NCBI RefSeq assembly: GCF_020829495.1
Contig: NZ_JAIVFQ010000077.1
Span: 1 to 32,448, forward strand
Origin: Nostoc favosum CHAB5714
GTDB taxonomy: Bacteria; Cyanobacteriota; Cyanobacteriia; Cyanobacteriales; Nostocaceae
Direction of reading: 5' to 3'
DNA length: 32,448 nt
The notes under the pieces are model-generated. The model made no database searches, was not told where the DNA came from, and saw only the letters and a list, made by a program, of their open reading frames with translations. The translations under genes and the position numbers were made by a program. Shown piece after piece: positions 1 to 6,885 of the stretch (positions are counted from its first letter, which is position 1; the number at the start of each line of letters is the position of its first letter).

Positions 1-72
1 TCCCAAAGTTCTCCTCAACAGGGATTCCTGTTCGGGTGTCGGATAAAAACGGTAGCGGAAAGCTTGTTCCAT
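1..72 (-). CDS. tnpB: TnpB-like protein of an IS200/IS605-family element, N-terminal fragment
   Basis: The minus strand from an ATG at 70-72 reads MEQAFRYRFYPTPEQESLLR and four more residues before leaving the window. The RYRFYPTPEQ.-.LLRRTLG pattern is the characteristic N-terminus of cyanobacterial TnpB/OrfB proteins, the RNA-guided nucleases carried by IS200/IS605 and IS1341-type elements. Only 24 of roughly 400 residues are visible, so the catalytic RuvC and zinc-ribbon parts cannot be judged. A compact hairpin lies just upstream, as expected for the element end, and the sequence beyond it resumes an unrelated TPR reading frame on the other strand. Confidence 0.8.
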   Translation of the reverse strand, partial: MEQAFRYRFYPTPEQESLLRRTLG

Positions 73-121
73 ATTTCACATTTTACCACAAATTTTGTAA
101 AGCCGTGCTGGAAGCACGGGG
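73..121 (-). mobile_element. End of the IS200/IS605-type element with subterminal hairpin
   Basis: Positions 103-119 form a hairpin CCGTGCT-GGA-AGCACGG with a perfect 7-bp stem, 31 bases upstream of the tnpB start. Short imperfect subterminal hairpins, rather than terminal inverted repeats, mark IS200/IS605 ends. The exact boundary is inferred at about 120-125, where the TPR reading frame on the plus strand begins. No target duplication is expected for this family. Confidence 0.55.
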
Positions 122-380
122 TTTCCATCCACATTTTCTGATGACCAAAATGCAGAAGCAAACGCCTGGTTTAATTTGGGTCTGGTTTTAGAAAAAATCA
201 ATCGACAATCAGAAGCGACAATCAGAAGCGATGGATGCTTTTTGCCATGCCCGCGAAATCTATCACACAATGGGACTCGATGCAAGTCTGCAAGATTGTA
301 ATCATGCCATTGAGCTTCTTTCTCAAAATGTTGCAAGTGCAGCATCTCCCTTCTGGTTAGGGAGATGGTTCAGTCATTAG
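122..380 (+). pseudogene. 3' remnant of a tetratricopeptide-repeat protein gene, interrupted and frameshifted
   Basis: On the plus strand the frame from 122 reads about 35 codons including AWFNLGLVLEKINRQSEA, a TPR helix pair. After a tandem 13-bp duplication (203-215 and 216-228) the coherent sequence continues in another frame as MDAFCHAREIYHTMGLDASL and on to a TAG at 378-380. Joined across the duplication, the two pieces look like one C-terminal TPR motif (N-LG-L, A-...-A-E-Y, ending NHAIELLSQ). The gene has lost its 5' part where the tnpB element ends at about 121. It is therefore doubly broken: by the insertion and by the 13-bp duplication. Confidence 0.65.
203..228. repeat. 13-bp tandem duplication
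   Basis: CGACAATCAGAAG occurs twice back to back at 203-215 and 216-228. Thirteen is not a multiple of three, so the duplication shifts the TPR frame it lies in. Confidence 0.9.
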
Positions 381-454
381 TCATTAGTCATTAGTCATTA
401 GTCATTTGTGTTTACCAAGGACAAATGACAAAGGACAAATGACTAAGGACAACC
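372..454. repeat. Heptamer short tandem repeats (STRR) and flanking hairpin
   Basis: Five head-to-tail copies of AGTCATT cover 372-406. They are followed by a 14-mer repeat of the type AAGGACAAATGACA at 419-454. The last heptamers can pair with the second block (GTCATTTGT with ACAAATGAC). The first heptamer overlaps the stop codon of the TPR remnant. A related block is present at 16920-17000. Such arrays are typical of Nostocales genomes. Confidence 0.85.
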
Positions 455-505
455 TCACCAGTTGATGTGCAACTTAAATGCGTAACAGCATACAGCGAAA
501 TTACA

Positions 506-1087
506 TCAAGAGGATGGATATTTATTGAATACCGCAACTGAGTCCTTGTGATTAAAAGAAAGCACAGAAAACGGGTCTTTTCGATCCCCCATCTCCATCC
601 CAGGAGTGCCTACGGGCATTTGAGGAACAGATAAACCAGCAACATTTGGCTTTTCTTGAAGCAAACGTTTGATGTCGTCTGCTGGGACGTGTCCTTCGAT
701 AACATATCCATTAACAATTGCTGTGTGGCAAGATGACAAGTTATCTGGCACATTGTACTTTTGTTTGACTGTTTCGATGTCAGGCGTGGAAAAGTCTGTG
801 ATTTGAAAACCTTGTGCCTTTAAGTGGTCAATCCACCCACCACAACAATTACAATCAGGACTGTGATATACAGTGGCATTTAACGCTGTTGATTTTAATG
901 GTGTCTGTTTATCTTGGATACCCTTAGTAGTACTTACCAATTGAGCATTACTCATAGAAGCAGTGCTTCCCAAGATGCCCAACACCCCTACTGTTAGACA
1001 AATTATTACCACTGCACGTACAGCAACACGTACCAAGATGGGAGGTAAGGATTTTTGCCACCAATAAATAAATTGTTTGTACGACAT
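506..1087 (-). CDS. Membrane-anchored DUF411 protein, probable periplasmic metal-binding protein
   Basis: The 193-aa product has an N-terminal hydrophobic segment (about 20-43), a signal anchor or signal peptide, placing the rest outside the cytoplasmic membrane. The core, from about 70 onward, begins with the DUF411 signature YHSPDCNCCGGW (Cys79, Cys81, Cys82), followed by a thioredoxin-like pattern and an SCHTA motif. A methionine-rich stretch (MPVGTPGMEMG) lies near 157-167. DUF411 proteins often neighbour copper-handling genes and are thought to bind copper. No copper gene is seen here, so that role is inferred from the family. The gene stands alone, with repeats on both sides. The start at 1087 gives an ordinary length for the family. 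Confidence 0.85.
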   Translation of the reverse strand: MSYKQFIYWWQKSLPPILVRVAVRAVVIICLTVGVLGILGSTASMSNAQLVSTTKGIQDKQTPLKSTALNATVYHSPDCNCCGGWIDHLKAQGFQITDFSTPDIETVKQKYNVPDNLSSCHTAIVNGYVIEGHVPADDIKRLLQEKPNVAGLSVPQMPVGTPGMEMGDRKDPFSVLSFNHKDSVAVFNKYPSS

Positions 1088-1116
1088 CTGATACTTCCTA
1101 AGTACAACATTACATA

Positions 1117-1134
1117 AATTTGTTGTAACAAATT
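1117..1134. promoter_or_regulatory. Inverted repeat upstream of the DUF411 gene, possible operator
   Basis: AATTTGTTGTAACAAATT is an 18-bp inverted repeat with 8-bp perfect arms and a 2-bp centre, 30 bases upstream of the ATG at 1087. Position and symmetry suggest a repressor site. No regulator is identified, and the AT-rich sequence leaves room for chance. Confidence 0.35.
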
Positions 1135-1288
1135 CTCTTCAAAAAAACGTGACTGAATATTGCAGATAATTGCAAGATAGATTGCGGAGGACAGCGGATG
1201 CGTTGATGATTTTCTAATCGACGTTAAATAAGAATTGTCATATAATTTTTCAATTATTTGTTTTGGATATACACGCAATACGGTTCGC

Positions 1289-1375
1289 ATAAGCTCTTGA
1301 GGCTCTTGAGGAAAGAGAGTTATTGTTCAGTAATTCTTCTCTTCCCGAACAGCAACTCTAGCCGAACTGCCCCCG
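1289..1375. repeat. Dispersed repeat, copy 1 of 2 (second at 2104-2198)
   Basis: From ATAAGCTCTTGAGG through GCCGAACTGCCCC this segment matches 2104-2198 almost base for base. Copy 2 differs by an insertion of about 9 bases after CTTGAGGCT and a few substitutions. Immediately left, at 1277, the bases CAATACGGTTC..TAAG resemble the inverted-repeat end of the small element at 1743-1896, so this may be a related, decayed element. Confidence 0.8.
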
Positions 1376-1443
1376 CCCTCTTGTTAACTCTTGTAGTTTG
1401 ATTTATTCTCACCGACTTATTTACTGAGAAAGCATTCAAGCAT

Positions 1444-1739
1444 TTTGAGAAAGTCAAATGTCATTTTACTTGCGGAAAACACTAAAATGAGTAAGCAAAC
1501 TGGGGTTTGAGAAAGTCAAATGTCATTTTACTTGCGGAAAACACTAAAATGAGTAAGCAAACTGGGGTTTGAGAAAGTCAAATGCCATTTTGCTTGCGGA
1601 AAACACCCAAATGAGTAAGTCAAATGGCATTTTGAGAAAGCATTTAAGCATTTTGAGAAAGCATTTAAGTATTTTGAGAAAGTAAACAGGCATTTTGATA
1701 AAGCAATTAGGCTTTTTGATAAAGTAATCAGCAAATATA
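1444..1739. repeat. Array of degenerate 21-bp monomers, partly organised as 62-bp higher-order units
   Basis: Two nearly identical 62-bp units start at 1444 and 1506, and a diverged third starts at 1568. After that come simple 20-21-bp units of the form GAGAAAGCATTTAAGCATT. Each 62-bp unit can be split into three monomers of 21, 21 and 20 bases. The same monomer family builds the array at 20373-20673. Short open frames across the array follow from the repeat period and do not look like a gene. Confidence 0.85.
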
Positions 1740-1742
1740 CCT

Positions 1743-1896
1743 CAATACAGTTCAGTTAAGCATTTTTTCTTCTCTTTCTTCTCTTCCTTTTCTTCCTTCT
1801 CTTCGAGACGCTGCGCGAACGTGTCCTTTGCGTTCTTTGCGGTTCGTTAAAAAAATTCACTTTGACAAAGAGTAAAGCCTTAACCCAAGCGTATTG
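1743..1896. mobile_element. Small non-autonomous inverted-repeat element (MITE-like), 154 bp, with 10-bp target duplication
   Basis: The left end CAATACAGTTCAGTTAAG and right end CTTAACCCAAGCGTATTG are inverted repeats matching at 14 of 18 positions. The element is flanked by exact 10-bp direct repeats AAATATACCT at 1733-1742 and 1897-1906. A 115-bp relative with the same ends lies at 20722-20836 and has its own, different 10-bp duplication. The interior has no coding capacity and includes a pyrimidine-rich tract near the left end. Family assignment is unknown; a 10-bp duplication would have to come from a transposase supplied elsewhere. Confidence 0.8.
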
Positions 1897-1906
1897 AAAT
1901 ATACCT

Positions 1907-2370
1907 GACGATTAAAAACTCACGGCTGCACATACCAAGATCCCGTTTGTCTTGGCGTCCCGTAGGGAAGGGTACAAACCCGATGCTTAGATATTCTGCA
2001 ACTGTGAAATTTTATATGACATTTAGGATTGTTCGTGAAGCAACTGCGTGAGCCATCTGGCTCAGTTCCAGTTTTGTCGAACTCCACACCCAATAAGGTT
2101 TGGATAAGCTCTTGAGGCTGGCGTTGCTCTTGAGGAAAGAGAGTTATTGTTCAGTAATTCTTCTCTTCTTGAAGAGCAACTCTAGCCGAACTGCCCCCCC
2201 TGCCTCAACCAAAAAATGGAAAAAAACTTTTAGATTTACTGAATGTATCGCCTTACAATAGCATTGCATCCCTCTGCATTTAAAAAGGCTACGACCCTTA
2301 CGCGGTAGAAGTCATTGCAACAGTGCTAGTATGTCAAATATTGGCATTTTGTAGCTTCTAAGTTGTCATT
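1907..2370. other. Noncoding stretch with the second copy of the dispersed repeat
   Basis: Positions 2104-2198 repeat 1289-1375. A possible small hairpin GTGAGCCATCTGGCTCA lies around 2047-2064. I see no convincing gene or promoter in the rest. Confidence 0.6.
2104..2198. repeat. Dispersed repeat, copy 2 of 2
   Basis: Same orientation as 1289-1375 and nearly identical, apart from a short insertion after CTTGAGGCT. The preceding CCAATAAGGTTTGG is a diverged form of the CAATACGGTTCG beginning seen at copy 1. Confidence 0.8.
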
Positions 2371-2523
2371 CTATAGCGCTTCTGGGTTGAGTGCAATACA
2401 GACCTAACCCCCAGCCCCAACCCTTGTAGCGTTGGGGAGTAAGATTCAAAGCCTCTCTCCTAAAAGGAGAGAGGAATGGAAGTGAGGTCAAAGTGTATTG
2501 CTTCCATTCGAGAACCGCTATAG
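2371..2523. mobile_element. Palindrome-ended intergenic element (MITE-like), 153 bp
   Basis: The left end CTATAGCGCTTCT and right end AGAACCGCTATAG are inverted repeats with one mismatch in 13. A second matched block GCAATACA lies at the same distance (22 bases) inside each end. The symmetry continues outward (GTTGTC/GACAAC), so the true ends may be near 2361 and 2533. The interior contains an internal hairpin CCTCTCTCCTAAAAGGAGAGAGG. A single related end, TATAGCGGTTCTCG, recurs at 32281. The element ends 68 bases before the inferred start of holB. Confidence 0.65.
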
Positions 2524-2590
2524 AAGACAACAACTCTACTACATCAGCCCTCTGTTTTCTATATTTTTGTTTTGGCGAAGGTACTGAACT

Positions 2591-3532
2591 ATTAACGTAT
2601 TTGCACCACTTGTAGGACAACAGCAAGCCATAGAATTACTCACTCAGGCTGTCAGACAAAATCGGGTTGCTCCAGCATATCTATTTGTGGGGCCAGATGG
2701 TGTAGGAAGAAGTTTAGCAGCCAGGTGCTTTGTGGAATTGCTATTTTCTAGTGAAATGGGAGTCACTGCGGCTTTACAAAACCGTTTGCGTCAAGGGAAC
2801 CACCCAGCTTTGTTGTGGGTGCAACCGACGTACCAATACCAGGGACAACGATTAACAGCAGCAGAAGCGGCTGAGAAAGGACTTAAGCGTAAAGCACCAC
2901 CTGTAATTCGGCTAGAGCAAATTCGGGAAATTACCGAGTTTCTCAGTCGTCCACCCTTGGAAGCACCAAGGAATGTGGTGGTGCTGGAAGAAGCCCAAAC
3001 AATGGCAGAAGCAGCAGCGAATGCTTTACTTAAAACTTTGGAAGAACCGGGACAGGCGACGTTAATTTTAATTGCACCTACCTTAGAGTCTGTTTTGCCA
3101 ACTTTGGTGTCACGCTGTCAACGCATTCCTTTTTATCGCTTAGATGCACAGTCTTTGGCTGTTGTACTCACACAAACTGGTCATCAGGAAATTTTGCCAA
3201 ATCAGGCAGTATTGAGCATAGCAGCTGGCAGTGCCGGAAGTGCGATCGCATCTTACGAGCAATTACAAGCTATTCCCCCTGAGTTACTCGAAGACTTAAA
3301 AAAAGCCCCTGCTTCCTACCGCAAAGCCTTGGAATTAGCCAAGAAAATTGATAAGGATTTAGATACAGAAGCCCAACTGTGGTTAGTTGATTATCTTCAG
3401 CAATTCTACTGGCAGCAGTGGCATCAACCCAGCATCATCAAGCAGCTAGAACAATCTCGTAAACACTTACTTTCTTACGCTCAACCACGGCTAGTTTGGG
3501 AATGTCTGCTTTTATCTTTATGTCAAAAATAA
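2591..3532 (+). CDS. holB: DNA polymerase III delta-prime subunit (clamp loader), apparent ATT start
   Basis: The product belongs to the AAA+ clamp-loader subunits that load the beta sliding clamp. The Walker-A-like GPDGVGRS directly follows AYLFV. A Walker-B-like NVVVLEEAQ, the conserved ALLKTLEEP block and the SRCQ sensor/finger motif follow in order. The frame opens after a TGA at 2585-2587. The first eligible codons read INVFAPLVGQQQAIELL, and the family N-terminus is normally M-x-x-F-x-P-L-[IV]-G-Q, so ATT at 2591 stands where ATG would be expected. An AAGG lies about 10 bases upstream. The next standard start, GTG at 2687, falls at the Walker A motif and would remove an essential strand. 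With ATT the protein has 313 residues, normal for cyanobacteria. It could instead be a start-codon mutation with reduced expression. Confidence 0.85.
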   Translation: MNVFAPLVGQQQAIELLTQAVRQNRVAPAYLFVGPDGVGRSLAARCFVELLFSSEMGVTAALQNRLRQGNHPALLWVQPTYQYQGQRLTAAEAAEKGLKRKAPPVIRLEQIREITEFLSRPPLEAPRNVVVLEEAQTMAEAAANALLKTLEEPGQATLILIAPTLESVLPTLVSRCQRIPFYRLDAQSLAVVLTQTGHQEILPNQAVLSIAAGSAGSAIASYEQLQAIPPELLEDLKKAPASYRKALELAKKIDKDLDTEAQLWLVDYLQQFYWQQWHQPSIIKQLEQSRKHLLSYAQPRLVWECLLLSLCQK

Positions 3533-3804
3533 AATTCCATTTACTAACTCTGGCACAAAAACCTCAACCCTTTTTGTAATATTAAATAATATTACTTAAG
3601 TGTCCGCAACTAATTAGTACTTGTGTATTATTGATAGTAAGCTACGCAAAGCGTCTTGTAGAGAATGCCGCGAGTCATAAAGACATTGCCCCAAAACAGT
3701 GGAATTTGCTCAATTTTCAAAGCTTCATAGCAAATAAAAGTCTTGCGGGGGATGACTAATAAAGGCTGTCCGATTATTGTTTTTGAAGATTGTACCCCTG
3801 ACTC
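3533..3804. other. Intergenic region with a possible decayed minus-strand reading frame
   Basis: On the minus strand an open frame from about 3799 to a stop at 3628-3630 reads KTIIGQPLLVIPRKTFICYE and continues to about WGNVFMT. It then runs into a repeat-like sequence (TACAAGACGCTTTGCGTAGC). The composition looks protein-like, but there is no start codon and I do not recognise the family. It may be the remnant of a lost gene. Confidence 0.3.
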
Positions 3805-4425
3805 ATGATGAACTTACCGCAGACAATTCCAGTTCTTTTTTTAGGGGCTATCTTGGCTGTGCTTTCACCTCAAGTTTGCCCTGCTTTCACTGTTCAAGAG
3901 GTAGCTAGCCTTGCCCAAGCATCAAGCGATTTACCAGTAGTCAAATCAGCAGGACTGTCCCCCGATATGAATGTGCCTTGGTCGAAAGCCGTGAGAATCG
4001 TTGACCCTTTTGAAGGGGAGTTTCTTGGGGTTTTTGACCGCAACTCCTTGGGTGGCTATTTGTACCGTGAGGGTTCAAAGCAAGTTATTAGTTTGTGGAC
4101 TCCTTCGAGCATTCGAGTTCTGGTAACTGTAAATTCGGGTGAAGCAAGGTCTCCTTTCTATACCGCAGGTCATGTGTATCCCAGACCTGAGTTTCTTAGG
4201 TTTGCCACTACCAGGAAAGTCGATAAACTTTTACTCAAAGTCAGGGAAAAAGTTTTTCAATTAGACGGTTCAACCGGCACTTTTTCTGTCAGTCAAGAAT
4301 TAGCCACTGCTTTGAAAAAAGCTCCAGATGAGAACTTAGACATCAGACTAGTCTTGGAAGGAGGTCAAACTGTTGATAGCGAAATTGGCAAAGGGACGGT
4401 GAAAGCTTGGCGAAGCATTTATTAA
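3805..4425 (+). CDS. Exported protein of unknown function
   Basis: The 206-aa product begins MMNLPQTIPVLFLGAILAVL, a clear signal peptide. Cleavage is likely near CPAFTVQ at about 28, which predicts export to the periplasm or beyond. The mature part is soluble, rich in beta-type sequence and without cysteines. It carries a central YLYREGSKQVISLWTPS stretch and a C-terminal LEGGQTVDSEIGKGTVKAW. No catalytic motif is recognisable and I do not know the family. It resembles the small lineage-specific exported proteins common in cyanobacteria. Two ATGs lie in tandem at 3805 and 3808; either is possible. Confidence 0.7.
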   Translation: MMNLPQTIPVLFLGAILAVLSPQVCPAFTVQEVASLAQASSDLPVVKSAGLSPDMNVPWSKAVRIVDPFEGEFLGVFDRNSLGGYLYREGSKQVISLWTPSSIRVLVTVNSGEARSPFYTAGHVYPRPEFLRFATTRKVDKLLLKVREKVFQLDGSTGTFSVSQELATALKKAPDENLDIRLVLEGGQTVDSEIGKGTVKAWRSIY

Positions 4426-4557
4426 GCGATATCTACGATGGTCACTGAGCGCGGCCGTTGTGCGGGCTACGCTTACGCATGTTTAACCCAAGTATTATGA
4501 AGAATAAATTTTTTCCCATCTCATCAGGAATTTCTCTGATAAAACTTGTTTATAAAT

Positions 4558-4728
4558 TTAGGAAGAACGAACATTGTTAGAAGCTAGCCTAATTAATTCT
4601 TCAACATTGTTTGAGATCGTATTGCAAATCGTATTTAAAGGTAAATCATTGGGATCAAATATTAGTCTGAAACGCCCAACTGCGACGCCGATAGCGAGTA
4701 TTCGAGCGTCATAGCCCGTCGTAGACAT
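4558..4728 (-). CDS. Possible 56-aa protein following the vMAP-domain gene
   Basis: An ATG at 4726-4728 opens a 56-codon frame beginning MSTTGYDARILAIGVAVGRF and ending with a stop at 4558-4560. It starts 6 bases after the stop of the vMAP-domain gene on the same strand, so co-translation is plausible. The second half (FDPNDLPLN.-.ISNNVEELIRLAS) looks protein-like and helical. However, the first 15 codons coincide with a GATGTCTACGACGGGCTA-type sequence that resembles a dispersed cyanobacterial repeat, so the real coding part may be a fragment. Function unknown. Confidence 0.35.
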   Translation of the reverse strand: MSTTGYDARILAIGVAVGRFRLIFDPNDLPLNTICNTISNNVEELIRLASNNVRSS

Positions 4729-4734
4729 CGCTCT

Positions 4735-5013
4735 TTAATTATCACTACTTTGAGACTGCTGGTAGCGACGCAAAACAGATTGGATATTTTTTTTACAAAC
4801 CTCTTCACCAACTACCTGAAAAAGCTCTCGCCACAACTGAGAACCGACCTGTTTGATGTAGTCGTGTTCATAACTTATCTGCACCGCAATTTCCGCATAG
4901 GTGCGTCCCAGCCAACTTTCCAGCAAAACTACAGATTGAAGGTCATTGAGTCTTTGCCCAAAGGTAGAGCATAAAAGAGTATCAACTAAATTCAGCGCCT
5001 CTTGTGCCGTCAT
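4735..5013 (-). CDS. Stand-alone vMAP-type helical domain protein
   Basis: The 92-aa product MTAQEALNLVDTLLCSTFGQ... matches the N-terminal helical domain (vMAP, vWA-MoxR-associated type) usually fused to NB-ARC, AAA or other STAND-type modules in cyanobacteria. Visible hallmarks are the EALxLVDxLL start, LNDLQSVVLLESWLGRTYAEIA and YIKQVGSQLWRELFQVVGE. Here it ends at residue 92 without any downstream ATPase or effector domain. It is therefore either a genuine single-domain adaptor or the remnant of a larger conflict-system protein. The small frame at 4558-4728 follows it closely. Start chosen at the ATG giving the usual MTA.EAL beginning. Confidence 0.7.
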   Translation of the reverse strand: MTAQEALNLVDTLLCSTFGQRLNDLQSVVLLESWLGRTYAEIAVQISYEHDYIKQVGSQLWRELFQVVGEEVCKKNIQSVLRRYQQSQSSDN

Positions 5014-5208
5014 GGGTCAGCCTGCTTTATTTATAGGTTGAACTTATGAAATTTCTGTTTTTAATGGGATTTTTACGTTAAATGTTACATTTGTTTACAG
5101 GAACAACTCACTTTTTCTCACTGACAGAGCGAGCGCATTTAGGTTAAAATTAATACAGTATAGTGAGTTAAACCGTACTTCTTAAGTCATAAAAAGGACA
5201 TCAACTCT
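5014..5208 (+). promoter_or_regulatory. Upstream region of the leader and hydrolase gene
   Basis: A plausible -10 TATAGT at about 5159-5164 lies some 45 bases before the leader ATG, with TTTAGG as a weak -35 candidate. AAGGA, a good ribosome-binding site, is at about 5193-5197. Confidence 0.3.
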
Positions 5209-5256
5209 ATGAAATTTGGTATTGATATGGGAACACCTATATTCCCAACTTCTTAG
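5209..5256 (+). CDS. 15-aa leader-like ORF upstream of the peptidoglycan hydrolase gene
   Basis: ATG at 5209, preceded by AAGGA at suitable distance, encodes MKFGIDMGTPIFPTS then TAG. The first eight residues resemble the start of cyanobacterial N-acetylmuramoyl-L-alanine amidases (MKFGID-G-type). It may thus be the truncated start of an amidase gene rather than an evolved leader peptide. Its end overlaps the stem of a hairpin at 5244-5267, a leader/attenuator arrangement in front of another cell-wall hydrolase. Confidence 0.4.
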   Translation: MKFGIDMGTPIFPTS

Positions 5257-5267
5257 ATAAGTTGGGG
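5244..5267 (+). promoter_or_regulatory. Hairpin between leader ORF and hydrolase gene
   Basis: CCCAACTT (5244-5251) pairs perfectly with AAGTTGGG (5259-5266) around a 7-base loop. The following GATGTAAAAAAG is A-rich rather than T-rich, so it is not a classical plus-strand terminator. It could act as an attenuator or processing hairpin. Confidence 0.4.
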
Positions 5268-5298
5268 ATGTAAAAAAGCTCTATGATAGGGTAAATGT

Positions 5299-6864
5299 AT
5301 GTCACTACTAGATGATTTAGTCAATAATTATTTTAATAAAGATTTAGCAACAATATTTATACAAGTTGGTCTTCAAGGTGGAAAAATTACCGATATTAAT
5401 CGGCAAATTTTAAAAGAAGTTACCCTCGCACAATGGTTATTAGAGTCTGCTAGAGGGAAAAGTGATCTTGCTGTCAATGCTAACAATTTTGCCGGATTAA
5501 AATGGCGAGTTCCTGATATGAAAGGGTTTGCCGAACCTTTGAAAATCAAAGTTCCTTCTGAGCCAGAAAAAATTGAGTTCTGTAAATTTACAGATATAGA
5601 TGCTTTTATTATTGGTTATTGGAAGTTTTTAACTCGCACTCCCTATAAAGGTTTAGAAGATTATACCAACACGCCAGAAAATTTCCTTGGCTTTCTCAAG
5701 GCTAAAGGCTATTCGTCTGATCCTAAATATGTAAGTAAAGTTGTGGACTTACTTCCAGAGGCGCAAAAGTTACTGGCTAATGCAGGGGGAGTTACCATTC
5801 CCGCTTCAGTGGAACAATTACAGCTAATTCGTGCGCCTCAAGAAGTGGAAGTAGGGCAAAGTTTCAGGGTTGAAGGTATAGCTCGTTTAGCTGACAGGGG
5901 AAAAGTTTTGTCGATTATCAGCGACGATCAATTTCCATCTGCAAGTGTAGCAATTAGTCAGGACGGCAAATGGCAATTTGATTTCGTCTTTAAACAAGAA
6001 GGCGATCGCCGCATGATAATTGCCATTGATGATCAAACTTTAGAGATCCGCATTAAAGTTGTTGTTCCTTTCGATAACAAGGATGATGAGAACACTCAAC
6101 AACCTACAGCATCCAGTTTACCAGGAGCGAAGGTAATTAAACTCGGTGGTAGTGTGGGAATTGGCGGAGTCAATAAAGCTGATGATGTTAAGGCTATTAA
6201 GGCGCGATTGCATCAGCTAGGCTACAGATGGGTAGGTGATCCTAACAGTGCAGACAGAGACAGAGGACTATTTGACGCAATCAAACTATTTCAGTCAATT
6301 ATTGCTGGTCGGAGTACTGTTAATGGTGATGGTCGAGTTGATGTTAGTGGAATTACTCATCGATGGTTGCAAGCAGCTAATGCACCACGATGGGAGTTGA
6401 TGCCAAAAAGCGATCGTAATAATGGTTTCGTTAACGGTGAACTGGAAGACACCAAAGATAACCACGATTTTGGAACACACTGGTTAGCTGATGTGATTAA
6501 AAAAATTGCCCAAGATTATCAAAACAGTTATCGTAACACTCAGCCCACAGCTGCTCCATTCGCAATTAACGATGTTAGTCTTCCTTATGGAGGCGATACT
6601 CCCGACCATCATGGACATGAAACTGGTATGATGTGCGATGTTTACTTACCCAAAAAAAATGGAAATTTCGGTGGCATCTTTTGGTCGAGTTCTGAATATG
6701 ATCAAGATGCTGCACGAGCTATTCTCAAGTCTATTCGTAAGCAAAAGCTGGTACGGGCAGTGTTTTTTAACGATCAACAGCTAATTAAAGAAAGACTTTG
6801 TGTTTCTCTGAGTGGTCACGATAATCATATTCATTTTGAAATTAACCCACCAGTGAGGAGCTAA
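5299..6864 (+). CDS. Two-enzyme peptidoglycan hydrolase: glucosaminidase domain plus LAS-type metallopeptidase domain
   Basis: The 521-aa product starts with a GH73-like N-acetylglucosaminidase domain (about 20-160; LAQWLLESARGKSDLAVNANNFAGLKW, with the catalytic Glu of the LLES motif). A beta-rich linker domain follows at about 165-260. A peptidoglycan-binding-type region (about 285-355, DDVKAIKARLHQLGYRWVGD) comes next. The C-terminus has LAS-peptidase features: HHGHETGMMCD (His440, Asp447) and HDNHIHF (507-513, His510/His512), zinc-binding patterns of the M15/M74 type. It would cut both glycan strands and peptide links. There is no signal peptide, so export would need a non-Sec route or lysis, as for phage or tailocin lysins. 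A short leader ORF and hairpin precede it. Confidence 0.75.
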   Translation: MSLLDDLVNNYFNKDLATIFIQVGLQGGKITDINRQILKEVTLAQWLLESARGKSDLAVNANNFAGLKWRVPDMKGFAEPLKIKVPSEPEKIEFCKFTDIDAFIIGYWKFLTRTPYKGLEDYTNTPENFLGFLKAKGYSSDPKYVSKVVDLLPEAQKLLANAGGVTIPASVEQLQLIRAPQEVEVGQSFRVEGIARLADRGKVLSIISDDQFPSASVAISQDGKWQFDFVFKQEGDRRMIIAIDDQTLEIRIKVVVPFDNKDDENTQQPTASSLPGAKVIKLGGSVGIGGVNKADDVKAIKARLHQLGYRWVGDPNSADRDRGLFDAIKLFQSIIAGRSTVNGDGRVDVSGITHRWLQAANAPRWELMPKSDRNNGFVNGELEDTKDNHDFGTHWLADVIKKIAQDYQNSYRNTQPTAAPFAINDVSLPYGGDTPDHHGHETGMMCDVYLPKKNGNFGGIFWSSSEYDQDAARAILKSIRKQKLVRAVFFNDQQLIKERLCVSLSGHDNHIHFEINPPVRS

Positions 6865-6885
6865 TTCTTAGTGAGTTGATGCATT

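Noticed and set aside
1528..1734. 68-codon minus-strand frame with repeated FSK motifs
   Set aside because: It lies wholly in the 21-bp-monomer array and follows from the repeat period.
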